From Shewanella electrodiphila (GTDB lineage Bacteria; Pseudomonadota; Gammaproteobacteria; Enterobacterales; Shewanellaceae), in assembly GCF_023283985.1 (NCBI RefSeq), contig NZ_JAKIKU010000002.1, forward strand, positions 372,001-436,000: 64,000 bases of DNA, written 5' to 3'. Positions 37,721-49,275 of the stretch are shown here, piece by piece; positions within the stretch are counted from its first letter, which is position 1, and every line of letters starts with the position of its first letter. The position numbers and the translations under genes are program-made. Under the pieces are notes generated by a model. It was not told the DNA's origin, did not search any database, and was given only the letters and a program-made list of their open reading frames with translations.

Positions 37721-39298
37721 ATGAGCAACATTCATGAGCATAAAATCCTGATCCTCGACTTTGGATCGCAATACACGCAGTTAATCGCCCGCCGTATTCG
37801 TGAAATCGGTGTTTATTGTGAGCTTTGGGCTTGGGATGTATCTGAAGAGCAAATCAAAGGATTTGCTCCAAATGGCATCATCTTAGCCGGTGGTCCTGAA
37901 AGTGTTACAGCCGAAAACTCGCCTCGTGCTTCTGAATATGTGTTTAATGCAGGCGTGCCTGTTTTAGGTATTTGTTACGGTATGCAAACCATGTCTGAGC
38001 AATTAGGCGGTAAAGTTATTCAAGGTGTGGGTGAAGGTGAATTTGGTTATGCACAAGTTGAAGTGCAAACTGAATCAGCGTTATTTAAAAGCATTGAAGA
38101 TGCCATTAGCGAAACAGGCAAGCCATTACTAGACGTATGGATGAGTCACGGCGACAAAGTATCAGAAATTCCTGAAGGTTTCGTAACTGTTGCTAAAACA
38201 GAAACGTGTCCTTTCGCTGCAATGGCTAATGAAGACAAGAAATTCTACGGTGTGCAATTTCACCCAGAAGTCACGCACACTCGCCAGGGCAAGCGTATGC
38301 TTGAGCACTTCGCCCTCGATATTTGTGGTTGTGATGCTAACTGGAAGCCATCTTCAATCATTGAAGATGCTATCGAAAAACTTAAAAAACAAATCGGTGA
38401 TGACGAAGTTATCTTAGGCTTATCAGGTGGTGTTGATTCATCTGTTGTGGCTATGCTGCTTCACCGCGCGATTGGTGACAAACTAACTTGTGTATTCGTT
38501 GATAACGGTTTATTGCGTTTAAACGAAGCAGAGCAAGTGATGGATATGTTTGGCGATCATTTTGGACTGAACATTGTTCACGTTGATGCAGAAAACCGTT
38601 TCTTAGATGCGATGGCTGGCGAAGCAGATCCAGAAGCTAAACGTAAAATCATTGGTCATGTTTTTGTTGATATCTTCGATGAAGAATCAAAAAAATGTGT
38701 TAATGCTAAATGGTTAGCACAAGGCACTATTTATCCAGATGTCATTGAATCTGCTGGCAGTGCAACAGGTAAAGCTCATGTGATTAAATCTCACCATAAC
38801 GTAGGCGGATTGCCTGATGATATGGAAATGGGATTAGTTGAGCCATTACGTGAGTTATTTAAAGATGAAGTACGTAAAATTGGTTTAGAGCTAGGTCTGC
38901 CATACGACATGCTTTACCGTCATCCATTCCCTGGACCGGGTTTAGGTGTACGTGTACTGGGTGAAGTGAAAAAAGAATACTGTGACTTACTGCGTTTAGC
39001 TGATGCTATCTTCATTGAAGAGCTGCATAAAGCCGACCTTTATAACAAAGTCAGCCAAGCATTTACGGTTTTCTTACCAGTACGTTCAGTTGGCGTAATG
39101 GGTGATGGTCGTAAATACGATTGGGTTGTATCCTTGCGCGCTGTTGAAACCATTGATTTCATGACTGCACATTGGGCACACTTACCTTATGACTTCTTAG
39201 GTCGTGTATCTAACCGCATTATTAACGAAATCGACGGTATTTCGCGTGTGGTATATGATATTTCAGGTAAGCCACCTGCAACCATTGAATGGGAATAA
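37721..39298 (+). CDS. guaA: GMP synthase (glutamine-hydrolysing)
   Basis: GMP synthase aminates XMP using glutamine ammonia and ATP. The 525-residue protein has an N-terminal class I glutamine amidotransferase (about 8-205) with nucleophile in GICYGMQ and the FHPEVTHT His-Glu pair, then the PP-loop ATP pyrophosphatase ([15 protein letters not shown]) and the C-terminal dimerisation domain ([36 protein letters not shown]). It completes the guaBA pair. Confidence 0.98.
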   Translation: MSNIHEHKILILDFGSQYTQLIARRIREIGVYCELWAWDVSEEQIKGFAPNGIILAGGPESVTAENSPRASEYVFNAGVPVLGICYGMQTMSEQLGGKVIQGVGEGEFGYAQVEVQTESALFKSIEDAISETGKPLLDVWMSHGDKVSEIPEGFVTVAKTETCPFAAMANEDKKFYGVQFHPEVTHTRQGKRMLEHFALDICGCDANWKPSSIIEDAIEKLKKQIGDDEVILGLSGGVDSSVVAMLLHRAIGDKLTCVFVDNGLLRLNEAEQVMDMFGDHFGLNIVHVDAENRFLDAMAGEADPEAKRKIIGHVFVDIFDEESKKCVNAKWLAQGTIYPDVIESAGSATGKAHVIKSHHNVGGLPDDMEMGLVEPLRELFKDEVRKIGLELGLPYDMLYRHPFPGPGLGVRVLGEVKKEYCDLLRLADAIFIEELHKADLYNKVSQAFTVFLPVRSVGVMGDGRKYDWVVSLRAVETIDFMTAHWAHLPYDFLGRVSNRIINEIDGISRVVYDISGKPPATIEWE

Positions 39299-39335
39299 GC
39301 TTTCATTCGTTTTCCAATCAGTTTTGATTAAAGAC

Positions 39336-39361
39336 AAAAAAGGCGCTTAGGCGCCTTTTTT
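39336..39361. terminator. Terminator after guaA
   Basis: AAAAAAGGCGC / GCGCCTTTTTT around TTAG; symmetrical A and T flanks. Confidence 0.88.
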
Positions 39362-39502
39362 ATTGGGATAAATTTATTGTTGTTTGGCGTATAATCAGCT
39401 GAAGTCAGGCTAAGTCACACACTGTACACCTGAATATTTAAACCATTTTCAATCAGCTAAACATCGCGAAATATAAATCATCGGTATACCTAAGAGACAC
39501 TA

Positions 39503-40108
39503 ATGACGTTAGAAAACAAACTTAGCATCAGCCACAAACAGCAAGCGAGTGAGACCAAGCCATTCACTGAAGAAGAGTTAGCCTTGCTTGCTATTCAAGA
39601 TGAGAAATGGATGCGTGTGGCAATAGCGTTGGCGAGTGAAGCAGAAGCGCTGGGTGAAGTGCCTGTTGGCGCAGTTTTAGTTAAAGATGATAAGTTAATT
39701 GCGTCAGGGTTTAATTTAAGCATTACAGAACACGACCCCAGTGCTCATGCTGAAATGCAGTGTATTCGCGCGGCAGGTAAAATATTACACAATTACCGCA
39801 TGCTAGGTGCGACCTTGTATGTCACTTTAGAGCCTTGTCCAATGTGCGCAGGTGCAATGATCCACAGCCGCATTGAGCGGGTGGTGTTTGGCGCAAAAGA
39901 CTTAAAAACAGGGGCGGCGGGAAGTGTGATTAATCTATTACAAGACTCGCACTTCAATCACCAGTTAACGGTAGATTCTGGCATTTTAGCTGAAGAATGT
40001 GCGAGTCAATTGAGTCAGTTTTTTAAACGTCGACGTGATGAGAAAAAAGCACTGAAAAAGCTGCTAAAGCAACAATCAGACTTGTTGCTGCAAAAAGGCA
40101 AAGAATAA
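39503..40108 (+). CDS. tadA: tRNA-specific adenosine deaminase TadA
   Basis: TadA deaminates the wobble adenosine (A34) of tRNA-Arg to inosine. The 201-residue protein has the zinc site HAE (in DPSAHAEMQCIRAAG) and PCPMCAGAMIHSRI, plus the RVVFGAKD and FFKRRRDEKK segments of the family. It carries about 30 residues ahead of the usual start (E. coli is 167); an internal start at Met within WMRVAIALASEAE would give the classical length, so the N-terminus is uncertain. Confidence 0.95.
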   Translation: MTLENKLSISHKQQASETKPFTEEELALLAIQDEKWMRVAIALASEAEALGEVPVGAVLVKDDKLIASGFNLSITEHDPSAHAEMQCIRAAGKILHNYRMLGATLYVTLEPCPMCAGAMIHSRIERVVFGAKDLKTGAAGSVINLLQDSHFNHQLTVDSGILAEECASQLSQFFKRRRDEKKALKKLLKQQSDLLLQKGKE

Positions 40109-40276
40109 CTTTTGACGGTTTAACATTCTGCGTTGTTTCAATTTAATGCTGCTACGGCGACGGGCATTATTATTCATATTGGGTCTTCTCATTGTGCACC
40201 TATATTGACTGTATGGTTAAATGTGTCACTGCATGTATGACTGCACGGTTTATGATAAACCGTTTCGATGACGAAT

Positions 40277-41740
40277 TTATTGCGCAGCTGATTTAATGAG
40301 TTCTTCAGGGTTATCAATATCATCAGTCTGCGAACCTGTTTCTTCCGCTAACGCTTCCGTTTGTTCTAACTCTAACTCCAGTTGTTTGGTCTGATTATCT
40401 ACCCAAACCAGGGTGTCATAATAACGGCGAATATTATCCACGTAATGCACAGCTTCACTGCCTCTAGCATAGCCATAACGTGTGTGCTGATAATACTTAC
40501 GTTGCTGTAATAAGGGTAAGACTTGTTTTACATCGCGCCATGCGCTGGGATCTTTTCCCATACCTTGGGTAATTTTACGGGCATCCTCAACATGACCTAA
40601 ACCCACGTTATAGGAGGCAAGGGCAAACCAAATTCGCTGACTATCAGGAATGGACGCTGGCAATCGGTCAATCATCTTTTGCAGGTAAATCGCACCACCA
40701 CGAATACTTTGCTCGGCATCAAGACGGTTATCCACCCCAACAGAGCTGGCAGTGGGCTGGGTTAACATCATCATACCGCGAACACCAGTAGGTGAGCGCG
40801 CTTTAGGGTTCCAATGTGATTCTTGATAGCCCGCTGCGGCCAGTTTTCGCCAATCTAAATTACCGGCATGTTTTTCGAATAAAGCTTGATACTCAGGCAG
40901 CACATTATCAATTGCACGAATAAACGCGCGAGTATCCACATAGTCAAAGCGCTTAACGTGGCCAAAGTACTTTTCGTTCAAGTGCTCTAGGGTGCCATTA
41001 CGTTTTTGATTATGCCAAAACGACAGTAAAGCGCTCATTAATCGGTCGCTATCAAGCGGCGGTAGTAACCACACCACTTCAGTTTTGTCATCAAGCACAA
41101 TACCTTCACGTAGTTCAGGTAAATAGCGTTGATTGATTAGCAAGCTGTTGGAGTCGGCAATGGTATATAACACCTCACCTGAAGCCACCATAGAAAACAA
41201 TTCTTCGTTATCTTTATCATCGACCTGCTGCCAGCTTAAATTAGGGTTGGTTTGCTGCAGCTTTATCACGGTATCAACGGCAGCTGATTCAGAAATGACA
41301 ATGACATCACCTTGAAGCTTATTAAAGTCACGCGGTTTTAGGTTGCCAGATTTGTAAATAAGAACTTGGTTAACTTCATAAAGGGTAGGACCAAGCAAAA
41401 ACTGTTCACGTCGATTTTTGGTCGTCGTAATAGCAGCAGCAACGATATCGATTTGGTTCAGACGTAAAGCTTCAAATAATTGCTGACGATTATGGTAGGG
41501 GATCATTTCTAACGGCACATCGAGATAGTCGGCAAACTTTGCCGCCATTTCATAATCAAAACCACTTTCACCTTGATCTGAGTTGAGATAGGTTTGCGAG
41601 CCGTAGAGTGTTCCTACCTTAAGAACGGTACGTTGAGGTGTTTCTTCAATGAACTCTGTTGCTTTCATATTCGCTTGATGACAAGCGCTGAGCAGCAAAG
41701 TAATTGAAATGATTGCGACGATCTTTAACAGTTTGGTCAT
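40277..41740 (-). CDS. mltF: Membrane-bound lytic murein transglycosylase F
   Basis: MltF is an outer-membrane lipoprotein that cleaves peptidoglycan glycan strands. The 487-residue protein has a lipoprotein signal with LLSAC (Cys20), a periplasmic solute-binding-type regulatory domain (about 38-265; [21 protein letters not shown]) and a lytic transglycosylase domain (about 290-450) with the catalytic Glu in [18 protein letters not shown], then GMMMLT and [17 protein letters not shown] Glu/Gln-rich tail ends the protein. Divergent from purL, the usual pairing. Confidence 0.96.
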   Translation of the reverse strand: MTKLLKIVAIISITLLLSACHQANMKATEFIEETPQRTVLKVGTLYGSQTYLNSDQGESGFDYEMAAKFADYLDVPLEMIPYHNRQQLFEALRLNQIDIVAAAITTTKNRREQFLLGPTLYEVNQVLIYKSGNLKPRDFNKLQGDVIVISESAAVDTVIKLQQTNPNLSWQQVDDKDNEELFSMVASGEVLYTIADSNSLLINQRYLPELREGIVLDDKTEVVWLLPPLDSDRLMSALLSFWHNQKRNGTLEHLNEKYFGHVKRFDYVDTRAFIRAIDNVLPEYQALFEKHAGNLDWRKLAAAGYQESHWNPKARSPTGVRGMMMLTQPTASSVGVDNRLDAEQSIRGGAIYLQKMIDRLPASIPDSQRIWFALASYNVGLGHVEDARKITQGMGKDPSAWRDVKQVLPLLQQRKYYQHTRYGYARGSEAVHYVDNIRRYYDTLVWVDNQTKQLELELEQTEALAEETGSQTDDIDNPEELIKSAAQ

Positions 41741-42154
41741 GTCCCTCTATGGATGAAGCATGTTAGTGATGGCGAGAAATCTCAGTGAGTGTGGGCTTGT
41801 TGGCCGTTTATCCACTAATTGAAAGCCATAACGCCTCTAATGCGAGCTTCAAAGTACGATTTAAAAACAATATCTAATAAATATACTTTAGCAGTAGTTT
41901 TGTATTTCACCTAGCCCGATGAGAATCAGTGTTAAATTATACGGTTGAATTTATTAGTAAAATCGAATTTAAAAAAATTAAATACGAATGAAATGTTATT
42001 GAAATATATCGTGGGTAGATTGTGGTTTTGTTTTGATTGTTTTCGTTAACGGGAAACACTGTTCTAGCAAGCCTTCTTAGGTGATTTATAAAGTGTGATT
42101 CCCTATAATAGCGCCAATTCTTACCCTGCCAATATAATCATAAGGTGAATTGAC
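41741..42154. other. Divergent mltF-purL promoter region
   Basis: A 414-base AT-rich spacer. A consensus -10 TATAAT at 42104-42109 probably serves purL; the matching -35 is poor (GTGATT at 42081-42086). No sequence close enough to the PurR box was found. Confidence 0.45.
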
Positions 42155-45100
42155 GTGATTGAGATCATTCGCGGAGCCCCAGCACTTTCAGCTTTTAGAA
42201 TCCAAAAGCTTATGGAGGCCTGTGAAACTGCAGCCCTTCCTGTTGAGCAAATCTACGCTGAGTATGTCCATTTAGCTGATATCAGTGAAAAGCTTGACGA
42301 TAAAGAATATCAACAGCTTGAAACGATTTTAACCTACGGACCTGCCATTGAATCTCATGCTCCAGAAGGTTCATTATTTTTTATCACTCCTCGTCCAGGC
42401 ACCATTTCTCCTTGGTCATCAAAAGCAACGGACATTGCCAAAAACTGTGGTTTAAGCAAAGTAAAACGTCTAGAACGTGGCGTTGCTTATTACGTTGCAG
42501 GCGCGTCATTGACCGCTGAGCAATTAGAGCAAGTAAAAGGCTTAATCCACGACCGTATGGTTGAAGTGATTTTACCTGAGTTTGCCGCTGCATCAGTACT
42601 GTTTGAGCGCACTGAGCCATTACCCTTCAAGAGCATCAACATTCTTGCAGAAGGTCGCCGCGCGTTAGAAGTTGCAAACACTCAACTTGGTCTTGCACTT
42701 GCAGAAGATGAAATTGATTACTTAGTGGATAATTTTGTTCGCTTAAACCGTAATCCAAACGATATTGAGCTAATGATGTTTGCCCAAGCAAACTCAGAGC
42801 ATTGTCGTCATAAAATCTTCAATGCTGACTGGACTATTGATGGTCAAGTACAGCCTAAGTCATTATTTAAAATGATTAAGAACACCTTTGAAGTCACGCC
42901 AGATAACGTATTGTCAGCTTATAAAGATAATGCTGCAGTTATGAATGGTAGTGTTGCAGGTCGTTTCTTCCCAGATCAAGACGGTGTGTATAACTACCAC
43001 ACCGAGCCAATGCATATCTTGATGAAGGTAGAAACCCATAACCACCCAACAGCGATTAGCCCATACCCAGGTGCAGCAACGGGTTCAGGCGGTGAAATCC
43101 GTGATGAAGGTGCTACAGGCCGTGGCTCTAAACCAAAAGCGGGTTTAACAGGTTTCAGTGTTTCTAACCTTAAAATTCCAGGGTTTGTCCAACCATGGGA
43201 AGGCGATTACGGCAAACCTAGCCGTATTGTTACGCCACTAGAAATCATGACTGAAGGCCCATTAGGCGGTGCAGCATTTAACAATGAGTTTGGTCGTCCT
43301 GCGTTAGTGGGTTATTTCCGTACTTACGAGCAAGAAGTCTCAAGCCATAACGGCGTTGAAGTCCGTGGTTACCACAAGCCAATTATGCTTGCTGGTGGTT
43401 TAGGTAACATCCGTGAAGACCATGTTCAAAAAGGCGAAATCACTGTAGGCGCTAAGCTTATCGTATTAGGTGGCCCTGCAATGAACATTGGTTTAGGCGG
43501 CGGCGCTGCTTCATCAATGGCATCAGGTCAATCTAGCGAAGATTTAGATTTTGCTTCAGTACAACGTGAAAACCCAGAAATGGAACGTCGTTGTCAAGAA
43601 GTGATCGATCGCTGCTGGCAGATGGGTGACGACAACCCAATTCAATTTATTCACGATGTGGGCGCTGGCGGATTATCAAATGCCTTCCCTGAACTTGTGA
43701 ATGATGCAGACCGAGGCGCACTATTTAACTTACGTAACGTGCCTTCAGATGAGCCTGGCATGAGCCCACTTGAGATTTGGTGTAATGAATCACAAGAGCG
43801 CTATGTTATGTCTGTAGCGCCAGAGAATTTAGAAACCTTCAGAAAAATTTGTGAGCGTGAACGCGCGCCGTTCTCTGTAGTGGGTGATGCCACTGAAGAG
43901 CAGCACCTAACGCTTGAAGATAGCCATTTTGACAACAAGCCAATTGATTTACCGCTTGAAGTACTTTTAGGTAAAGCGCCTAAAATGAGCCGTGATGTGG
44001 TTTCAGCAAAAGCTGAATCACCTGCGCTTAATCAAGCAGGTATTGATGTTAAAGATGCAGTATCACGCATTTTACATTTACCAACCGTTGCTGATAAGTC
44101 ATTCCTTATCACCATTGGTGACCGCTCTGTAACGGGTTTAGTTAACCGTGATCAAATGGTTGGCCCTTGGCAGGTACCTGTTGCCGATTGCGCAGTGACG
44201 GCATCAAGCTTTGATAGCTACGCCGGTGAAGCAATGTCTATCGGTGAGCGTACGCCGCTGGCACTACTTGATTTTGGCGCATCAGCACGTATGGCTGTAG
44301 CAGAATCAATTTTGAACATTGCTGGTACTGACATTGGTTCATTCAAAGACATTAAGTTATCAGCTAACTGGATGTCTGCAGCAGGTCACCCAGGTGAAGA
44401 TGCTGGTCTTTATGAAGCAGTAAAAGCAGTCGGTGAAGAGTTATGTCCTGAGCTTGAGTTAACTATCCCAGTGGGTAAAGACTCAATGTCTATGAAGACA
44501 GCTTGGAATGACGAAGGTCAAGACAAAACTGTAACTTCACCAATGTCATTGGTTATCACTGCATTCGGCGTGGTAAAAGACATTCGCCATACTGTGACAC
44601 CAGAACTTCGCACCAACAAAGGTGAGACTGAGCTGTTATTAGTTGATTTAGCGAAAGGTCAAAACCGTTTAGGTGGTTCTTGTTTAGCGCAAGTATTCAG
44701 CCAACTTGGTGATGTAGCGCCAGATCTTGATGATGCAGCAAGCTTACGTGGCTTCTTTGAAGTGATTCAGCCATTAGTCGCTGATCAAAAAGTGATTGCA
44801 TACCATGACCGCAGTGACGGTGGTTTATTCACCACACTTGTTGAAATGGCATTTGCGGGTAACACAGGTCTGAACATTGATCTTAGCGGATTAAAAGGTA
44901 ACGACTTAGAGCGTTTATTTAATGAAGAGCTAGGTGCGGTTATTCAGGTATCTAAAGCAGAAAGCGCAGATATCAAAGCACAATTCAACGCCGCTGGTGT
45001 TGATTGTCATAGCGTTGCCACTTTAACATCTGACGACCAGATTACCGTTGTTGATGGTGAGCGTGCAGTATTCAGTGACTCTCGTGTTGCACTTCGCACT

Positions 45101-46039
45101 ATGTGGTCAGAAACCACTTACCGTATGCAAGCGATGCGTGATAACCCTGAGTGTGCTAAAGAAGAGTTTGAACTTAAGCAGCAGGCTAAAGACCCAGGTC
45201 TTACGGTTGAATTAGGTTTTAATCCAAGTGAAGACGTTGCCGCGCCGTTCATCTTAAAAGGCGCAGCGCCTAAGATGGCGATTATCCGTGAGCAAGGTGT
45301 TAACTCTCACGTTGAAATGGCAGCTGCATTTGATCGCGCAGGTTTTGAAAGCCGCGATGTTCATATGTCAGACATTCTATCTGGTCGCATTAGTCTTGAA
45401 GAATTCCAAGGCCTAGTGGCTTGTGGTGGTTTCTCTTATGGTGATGTTTTAGGTGCAGGTGAAGGTTGGGCTAAATCAATCTTATTTAACGACCGTGCTC
45501 GCAGTGAGTTCTCACGTTTCTTTGAGCGTGATGCCACATTAGCATTGGGCGTATGTAATGGTTGTCAGATGTTATCTAACCTGAAAGAAATCATTCCAGG
45601 TAGCGAGCATTGGCCACACTTTGTTCGTAACCGTTCAGAGCGTTTCGAAGCACGTGCAAGCTTAGTTGAAGTGCAAAAGAGTCCTTCAATCTTCTTCGAA
45701 GGAATGGAAGGTTCACGCATGCCAATCGCCGTATCACACGGTGAAGGTCGCGCTGAGTTTAAGTCTGTCGAAGCCTTAGCAGCAGCTGAAGCATCAGGTA
45801 CAGTGGCACTGCGTTATGTTGACGGTAATGGTCAAATCGCAACGCAATACCCACAAAACCCAAATGGTTCGCCAAATGCAATCACTGCACTAACGACAAC
45901 AGATGGTCGAGTAACAATCATGATGCCGCATCCAGAGCGTGTATTCAGAACCGTTGCTAACTCTTGGCACCCAGATGAGTGGGCCGAAGACAGCCCGTGG
46001 ATGCGCATGTTCCGTAATGCACGGGTTAAGTTAGGATAA
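42155..46039 (+). CDS. purL: Phosphoribosylformylglycinamidine synthase
   Basis: The large single-chain PurL of gammaproteobacteria, converting FGAR to FGAM with glutamine and ATP in purine synthesis. The 1294-residue protein has the N-terminal PurS-like domain, linker, two AIRS-like halves ([47 protein letters not shown]; then [27 protein letters not shown]) and a C-terminal class I glutaminase with nucleophile in [12 protein letters not shown] and MPHPERVFR. Start is GTG 42155 following AAGGTGAATTGAC. Together with guaBA, purine synthesis genes are clustered here. Confidence 0.98.
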   Translation: MIEIIRGAPALSAFRIQKLMEACETAALPVEQIYAEYVHLADISEKLDDKEYQQLETILTYGPAIESHAPEGSLFFITPRPGTISPWSSKATDIAKNCGLSKVKRLERGVAYYVAGASLTAEQLEQVKGLIHDRMVEVILPEFAAASVLFERTEPLPFKSINILAEGRRALEVANTQLGLALAEDEIDYLVDNFVRLNRNPNDIELMMFAQANSEHCRHKIFNADWTIDGQVQPKSLFKMIKNTFEVTPDNVLSAYKDNAAVMNGSVAGRFFPDQDGVYNYHTEPMHILMKVETHNHPTAISPYPGAATGSGGEIRDEGATGRGSKPKAGLTGFSVSNLKIPGFVQPWEGDYGKPSRIVTPLEIMTEGPLGGAAFNNEFGRPALVGYFRTYEQEVSSHNGVEVRGYHKPIMLAGGLGNIREDHVQKGEITVGAKLIVLGGPAMNIGLGGGAASSMASGQSSEDLDFASVQRENPEMERRCQEVIDRCWQMGDDNPIQFIHDVGAGGLSNAFPELVNDADRGALFNLRNVPSDEPGMSPLEIWCNESQERYVMSVAPENLETFRKICERERAPFSVVGDATEEQHLTLEDSHFDNKPIDLPLEVLLGKAPKMSRDVVSAKAESPALNQAGIDVKDAVSRILHLPTVADKSFLITIGDRSVTGLVNRDQMVGPWQVPVADCAVTASSFDSYAGEAMSIGERTPLALLDFGASARMAVAESILNIAGTDIGSFKDIKLSANWMSAAGHPGEDAGLYEAVKAVGEELCPELELTIPVGKDSMSMKTAWNDEGQDKTVTSPMSLVITAFGVVKDIRHTVTPELRTNKGETELLLVDLAKGQNRLGGSCLAQVFSQLGDVAPDLDDAASLRGFFEVIQPLVADQKVIAYHDRSDGGLFTTLVEMAFAGNTGLNIDLSGLKGNDLERLFNEELGAVIQVSKAESADIKAQFNAAGVDCHSVATLTSDDQITVVDGERAVFSDSRVALRTMWSETTYRMQAMRDNPECAKEEFELKQQAKDPGLTVELGFNPSEDVAAPFILKGAAPKMAIIREQGVNSHVEMAAAFDRAGFESRDVHMSDILSGRISLEEFQGLVACGGFSYGDVLGAGEGWAKSILFNDRARSEFSRFFERDATLALGVCNGCQMLSNLKEIIPGSEHWPHFVRNRSERFEARASLVEVQKSPSIFFEGMEGSRMPIAVSHGEGRAEFKSVEALAAAEASGTVALRYVDGNGQIATQYPQNPNGSPNAITALTTTDGRVTIMMPHPERVFRTVANSWHPDEWAEDSPWMRMFRNARVKLG

Positions 46040-46055
46040 TTTGAAATTATCCTAA
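46031..46055. repeat. Perfect inverted repeat across the purL stop codon
   Basis: TTAGGATAATTT and AAATTATCCTAA are exact complements around a single G; the purL TAA lies in the left arm. It sits just ahead of the terminator. Confidence 0.85.
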
Positions 46056-46068
46056 TATGAGTTAACAG

Positions 46069-46098
46069 CAAAAAGGCGACCAAATGGTCGCCTTTTTT
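46069..46098. terminator. Terminator after purL
   Basis: GGCGACC / GGTCGCC around AAAT with A run before and six T after. Confidence 0.9.
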
Positions 46099-46150
46099 AT
46101 TGGCTTTGATAAATGTTGTCTTTTATTAAGCTTCAACAGATCCATTTGTG

Positions 46151-46741
46151 CTATGTATTACTGAATGTGATCTCCAATTTTTCATCAACAAGTGAACATA
46201 ATTTATCTATCACTATCTTTAATTGAATATATAATTGAGTACCAATAGAATCTAACTTCTTTGATAATATTTTTAGGTTGGTCTTAGTAGAGTTTTCGTC
46301 AAAAATAGCCAATGCTGATTTAGCAGGGTTATACAAAATTTGTAAAAAAAGTTTTAAGCTCGTATTGTTTTTAATTAATGTGTTAATTTCGATGCATATG
46401 AGGGTATAACTTTCTATTAGATACATAATAGCCTCAGTTTCAACCCTCAATTCACTCGCAAGCCAAGACATAGGAATTATCTTTTGTGACTCATATTCAG
46501 CATTTGCTACTTTTTCTTCAATAAGAATCTCAAAAACTATTTTTCTTATAAGTTGTTCAATTTCAGTTAAGTAGATATATCCATTTTTATTAATCTCTGA
46601 AACTTCTAAAGTAGTAACTTTAGATATTGCTTTTGCTGTGTTTTTTTCTTTATTAAATATTGATTCAATTGGAAATATATGAACTTCTCGATATTTTATT
46701 AATAGATTCGTAAATTCACTTTTATAGTATTCCATATCCAT
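46151..46741 (-). CDS. AT-rich hypothetical protein
   Basis: A 196-residue protein that I do not recognise. It is mostly helical by composition (TEIEQLIRKIVFEILIEEKV, MYLIESYTLICIEINTLIK, KILSKKLDSIGTQLYIQLK) with no signal peptide or transmembrane helix. It is markedly richer in A/T and in Ile, Lys and Asn than the flanking core genes, which suggests recent acquisition. ATG 46741 is preferred to a TTG at 46783; no good ribosome-binding site decides. It starts the accessory stretch after purL and is followed by repeat element A. Confidence 0.55.
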   Translation of the reverse strand: MDMEYYKSEFTNLLIKYREVHIFPIESIFNKEKNTAKAISKVTTLEVSEINKNGYIYLTEIEQLIRKIVFEILIEEKVANAEYESQKIIPMSWLASELRVETEAIMYLIESYTLICIEINTLIKNNTSLKLFLQILYNPAKSALAIFDENSTKTNLKILSKKLDSIGTQLYIQLKIVIDKLCSLVDEKLEITFSNT

Positions 46742-46898
46742 ATTTTTCTCAGTATTCTTCTGACATAATTTATTTTTGGACAACTTAGTCTATCTTATTA
46801 GAGCATTAAAAGAGCAAACTGGTTAAGCCTATTATCAAATTAAAATCATTTTTAATGGTTAAGCAAACCTTTTCTCGACTAGGTTAAAGAGGGGCACT

Positions 46899-47803
46899 AC
46901 TTCAATCTAATCCATTGCCTGCCGCAGGCTTATGTGCAGATACAACTGCGAGACGCTGCAAGTACGTCCATGTAAGCTCTGCCAAAACATCCATGTTTTG
47001 GAAGCTCGCTGCCGCATCTACACTGGGATTAATATCTCTTCGATTTGACTTTATTCGTGGCAATTAAAAGATAAAAAATACAAATCTAAAAGGCACCATT
47101 TGAATTGAGGTCGTTGAAGAAAATAGCGTGAGCCTGACAGGACGTCAGGCTAGCTTTCGCGGTGCAGGGATGCACCATCGGAAGCGTTAGCATTTTCGAA
47201 TAAGGCCGAAGCAGTCTACAAGCGACGTTGAAAGTTGGATCTATCCCCATTGAAAACATGCGCTTTTCAGCATTTTTCGTTAGGGGCGGCAGGGTGATCC
47301 AAGAGGGTATTGCTGTTGATACCCTTTGGGTCTGGTGTGGGCGAAGCGCCACGACCTTGATTAAGATCTTGATTTAGATTCTATTCAAACCTAGAAATCA
47401 TTAGCTAACTAAAGCTGCTAACAAGCTTTGGGGAAAAATTGAGTTACCAGCATCAGCTTTCTTCTTCTTCTTCAGTATTGGCTTTGTTACTGATAATCAT
47501 ACCTTCAATCTAATCCATTACCTGTCGGCACTGCGAAAACAAATATCATCCATGTTAAACGGCCAGTTCGACATCCATGCCTCTCGCTCATAGCGTTTAA
47601 CACTGTGAAACTTCGCCATGTTTTCGAAGGTCTTGAACGCATCTGCACTGAGATTATTGTTTCTTCATTTATCTTTTTTGTGGAAATTTAAAACAGAAAA
47701 ATCAGAGTTCCCTAAACACGTTGTCGCTAATAAATAAGGAAAATATACCGCCATAAAAGATAAGTTATTAAAAATTGTAATTTTTCTCTACTGTGGTTTG
47801 TTC
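46899..47803 (+). repeat. Composite structured repeat, copy A
   Basis: First of three long, similarly oriented non-coding repeats. A left module (to about 47070; contains CCAAAACAT/ATGTTTTGG) and a right module (about 47500-47800) resemble each other, and flank a core (47090-47400). The core has these stems: AGCCTGAC/GTCAGGCT (47131-47151), GGTGCA/TGCACC (47161-47176), TTGGATC/GATCCAA (47235-47302) enclosing CCCC/GGGG and TGAAAA/TTTTCA, AGGGTAT/ATACCCT (47304-47325), and GGCG/CGCC in a stretch identical in all copies (GGTGTGGGCGAAGCGCC). No transposase gene. Nature unknown: structured RNA or structured mobile DNA. Confidence 0.85.
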
Positions 47804-47959
47804 CTTTTGATTGTTTGACCAAAGGGTAGTTCCTCCAATAAAGTGGTCACAATTATCAAGGTTTTTGGTATGGTATTAAGGTTGAATAACCAATAGGTTT
47901 AAGACGTTATCGCTCATATGTTCAATAGTTCTACCAAAAGATAAAGCATACTAAAAAAA

Positions 47960-49054
47960 TCATTCCAGAAACTGGCCAGCTAATTCAGTTAAGTATTTAT
48001 AATCTGGTAGCGAGTCTCCTCCGTTACCTAAAAAAATAATATAGGCATTTTTATCAGGATTGACGACAAAAAAGGTGCGAAAACCATCATTTCCGCCAGA
48101 GTGATGATAAACGTCAGATGTGGGGCTAATAAATGCACCATAGCCATAAGAGTTTTCAGAACCGGCAAGTGAAGGTGTGTGCCGTGCAAGCATTAGGTCT
48201 AGTGTATCTGCTGCTACTATGTCGTTAGATATTAGTCCGCTAAGAAATTTATGCATATCCTCCAATGAACTTACTTGGCCGGCAGTACCAGTTGCATGAA
48301 ATTCTTCCCCGAAAATATCTGTGGTGTTAGCATGGTTTAGCGCATCGGTTTGTCTGATAAAAGCACTTTCATCAAGCACATAGCTGTTTTGCATATCCAT
48401 TGGCACGAATATGTGTTGATTTAGATAGTCAGCAAAAGTTAACCCACTCACTCTGTTGATAATTTCTGCCAAAAGCACATAACCTGTATTACTGTAATCT
48501 CCATTTGTACCTGGCTCAAATTCCAAACGACTGTGAGTGATAAAGTAACTCAATATATTTTGATTATTAATACCGTTAGGTAAAATTTTTTGGGCGTTTA
48601 AATCATTGGCAAAATCTGGAATACCTGATTGATGGCTTAATAAATGATGAATAGTAATGTCTTGCCAGTCTGGCGAAAGCTCAGGTAAATATTGAAGTAT
48701 AGAGTCATCAAGAAGCAAAAGACCTTGCTCAAATAACAGCATAGTTGCCACTGCCGTAAACGTTTTGCTAATGGAAGCAAGGCGAAAGCCCGTTTCATAG
48801 TTTATTGGTAGGGCGTTTTTTTTGTTAGCCAAACCTTTTGAGCGTTGATATTTTATTACGCCATTTTGAACTACCATCATCGTCAAGCCAGCCTCACTGT
48901 CTGACAAGTTAGTGTCTAATGCAATATCAAGGGTTTCTTGTAAAGTCCCTTTAAGGCCAGTTTTGATTGTAGAGTTATCGTCAGATTGACATCCACAAAT
49001 GGCTAAAAAAATAGTGATAAATACAATAATCTTCGTTAAACGTACAATAATCAT
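47960..49054 (-). CDS. Serine hydrolase of the beta-lactamase/class C (PBP4*-like) family, lipoprotein
   Basis: A 364-residue exported hydrolase. A hydrophobic N-terminus ending CGCQSDD suggests a lipoprotein with Cys near 22. The penicillin-binding-type fold is shown by SxxK as SISK at 94-97 (nucleophile Ser94), YSNTGY as the YxN motif near 186, HLLSHQSGIPDF, and HHSGG near 318 as the HxG triad. Such proteins include esterases, D-aminopeptidases and peptidoglycan-active enzymes; whether this one hydrolyses beta-lactams cannot be told. It is divergent from a membrane LytTR regulator with a 220-base shared spacer, suggesting control by it. Confidence 0.87.
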   Translation of the reverse strand: MIIVRLTKIIVFITIFLAICGCQSDDNSTIKTGLKGTLQETLDIALDTNLSDSEAGLTMMVVQNGVIKYQRSKGLANKKNALPINYETGFRLASISKTFTAVATMLLFEQGLLLLDDSILQYLPELSPDWQDITIHHLLSHQSGIPDFANDLNAQKILPNGINNQNILSYFITHSRLEFEPGTNGDYSNTGYVLLAEIINRVSGLTFADYLNQHIFVPMDMQNSYVLDESAFIRQTDALNHANTTDIFGEEFHATGTAGQVSSLEDMHKFLSGLISNDIVAADTLDLMLARHTPSLAGSENSYGYGAFISPTSDVYHHSGGNDGFRTFFVVNPDKNAYIIFLGNGGDSLPDYKYLTELAGQFLE

Positions 49055-49275
49055 CCTAGATCCTTTATTTATGTAGTAACGGTTTAGGTAAATTATTTAG
49101 CCGATTGAGTGCAGACACAATATTGGGCAGGTATAGATCATCTAAAGAGTAGAGTTACTGACCGAAGTATATCTGTAACTTATTGTTATAAAATAATATA
49201 TTCATTTAGTTCTACTCTAGTGATATATTGCTTTATTCTTGAACGGTAGAGCTATTTACAAGGAAGTTTTAAAAA

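Noticed and set aside
42020..42060. PurR box ahead of purL
   Set aside because: TTTTCGTTAACG resembles half of a PurR operator, but the other half is missing.
47086..47352. Minus-strand open frame across the core of copy A
   Set aside because: It runs through the hairpins and is not preserved in copies B and C.
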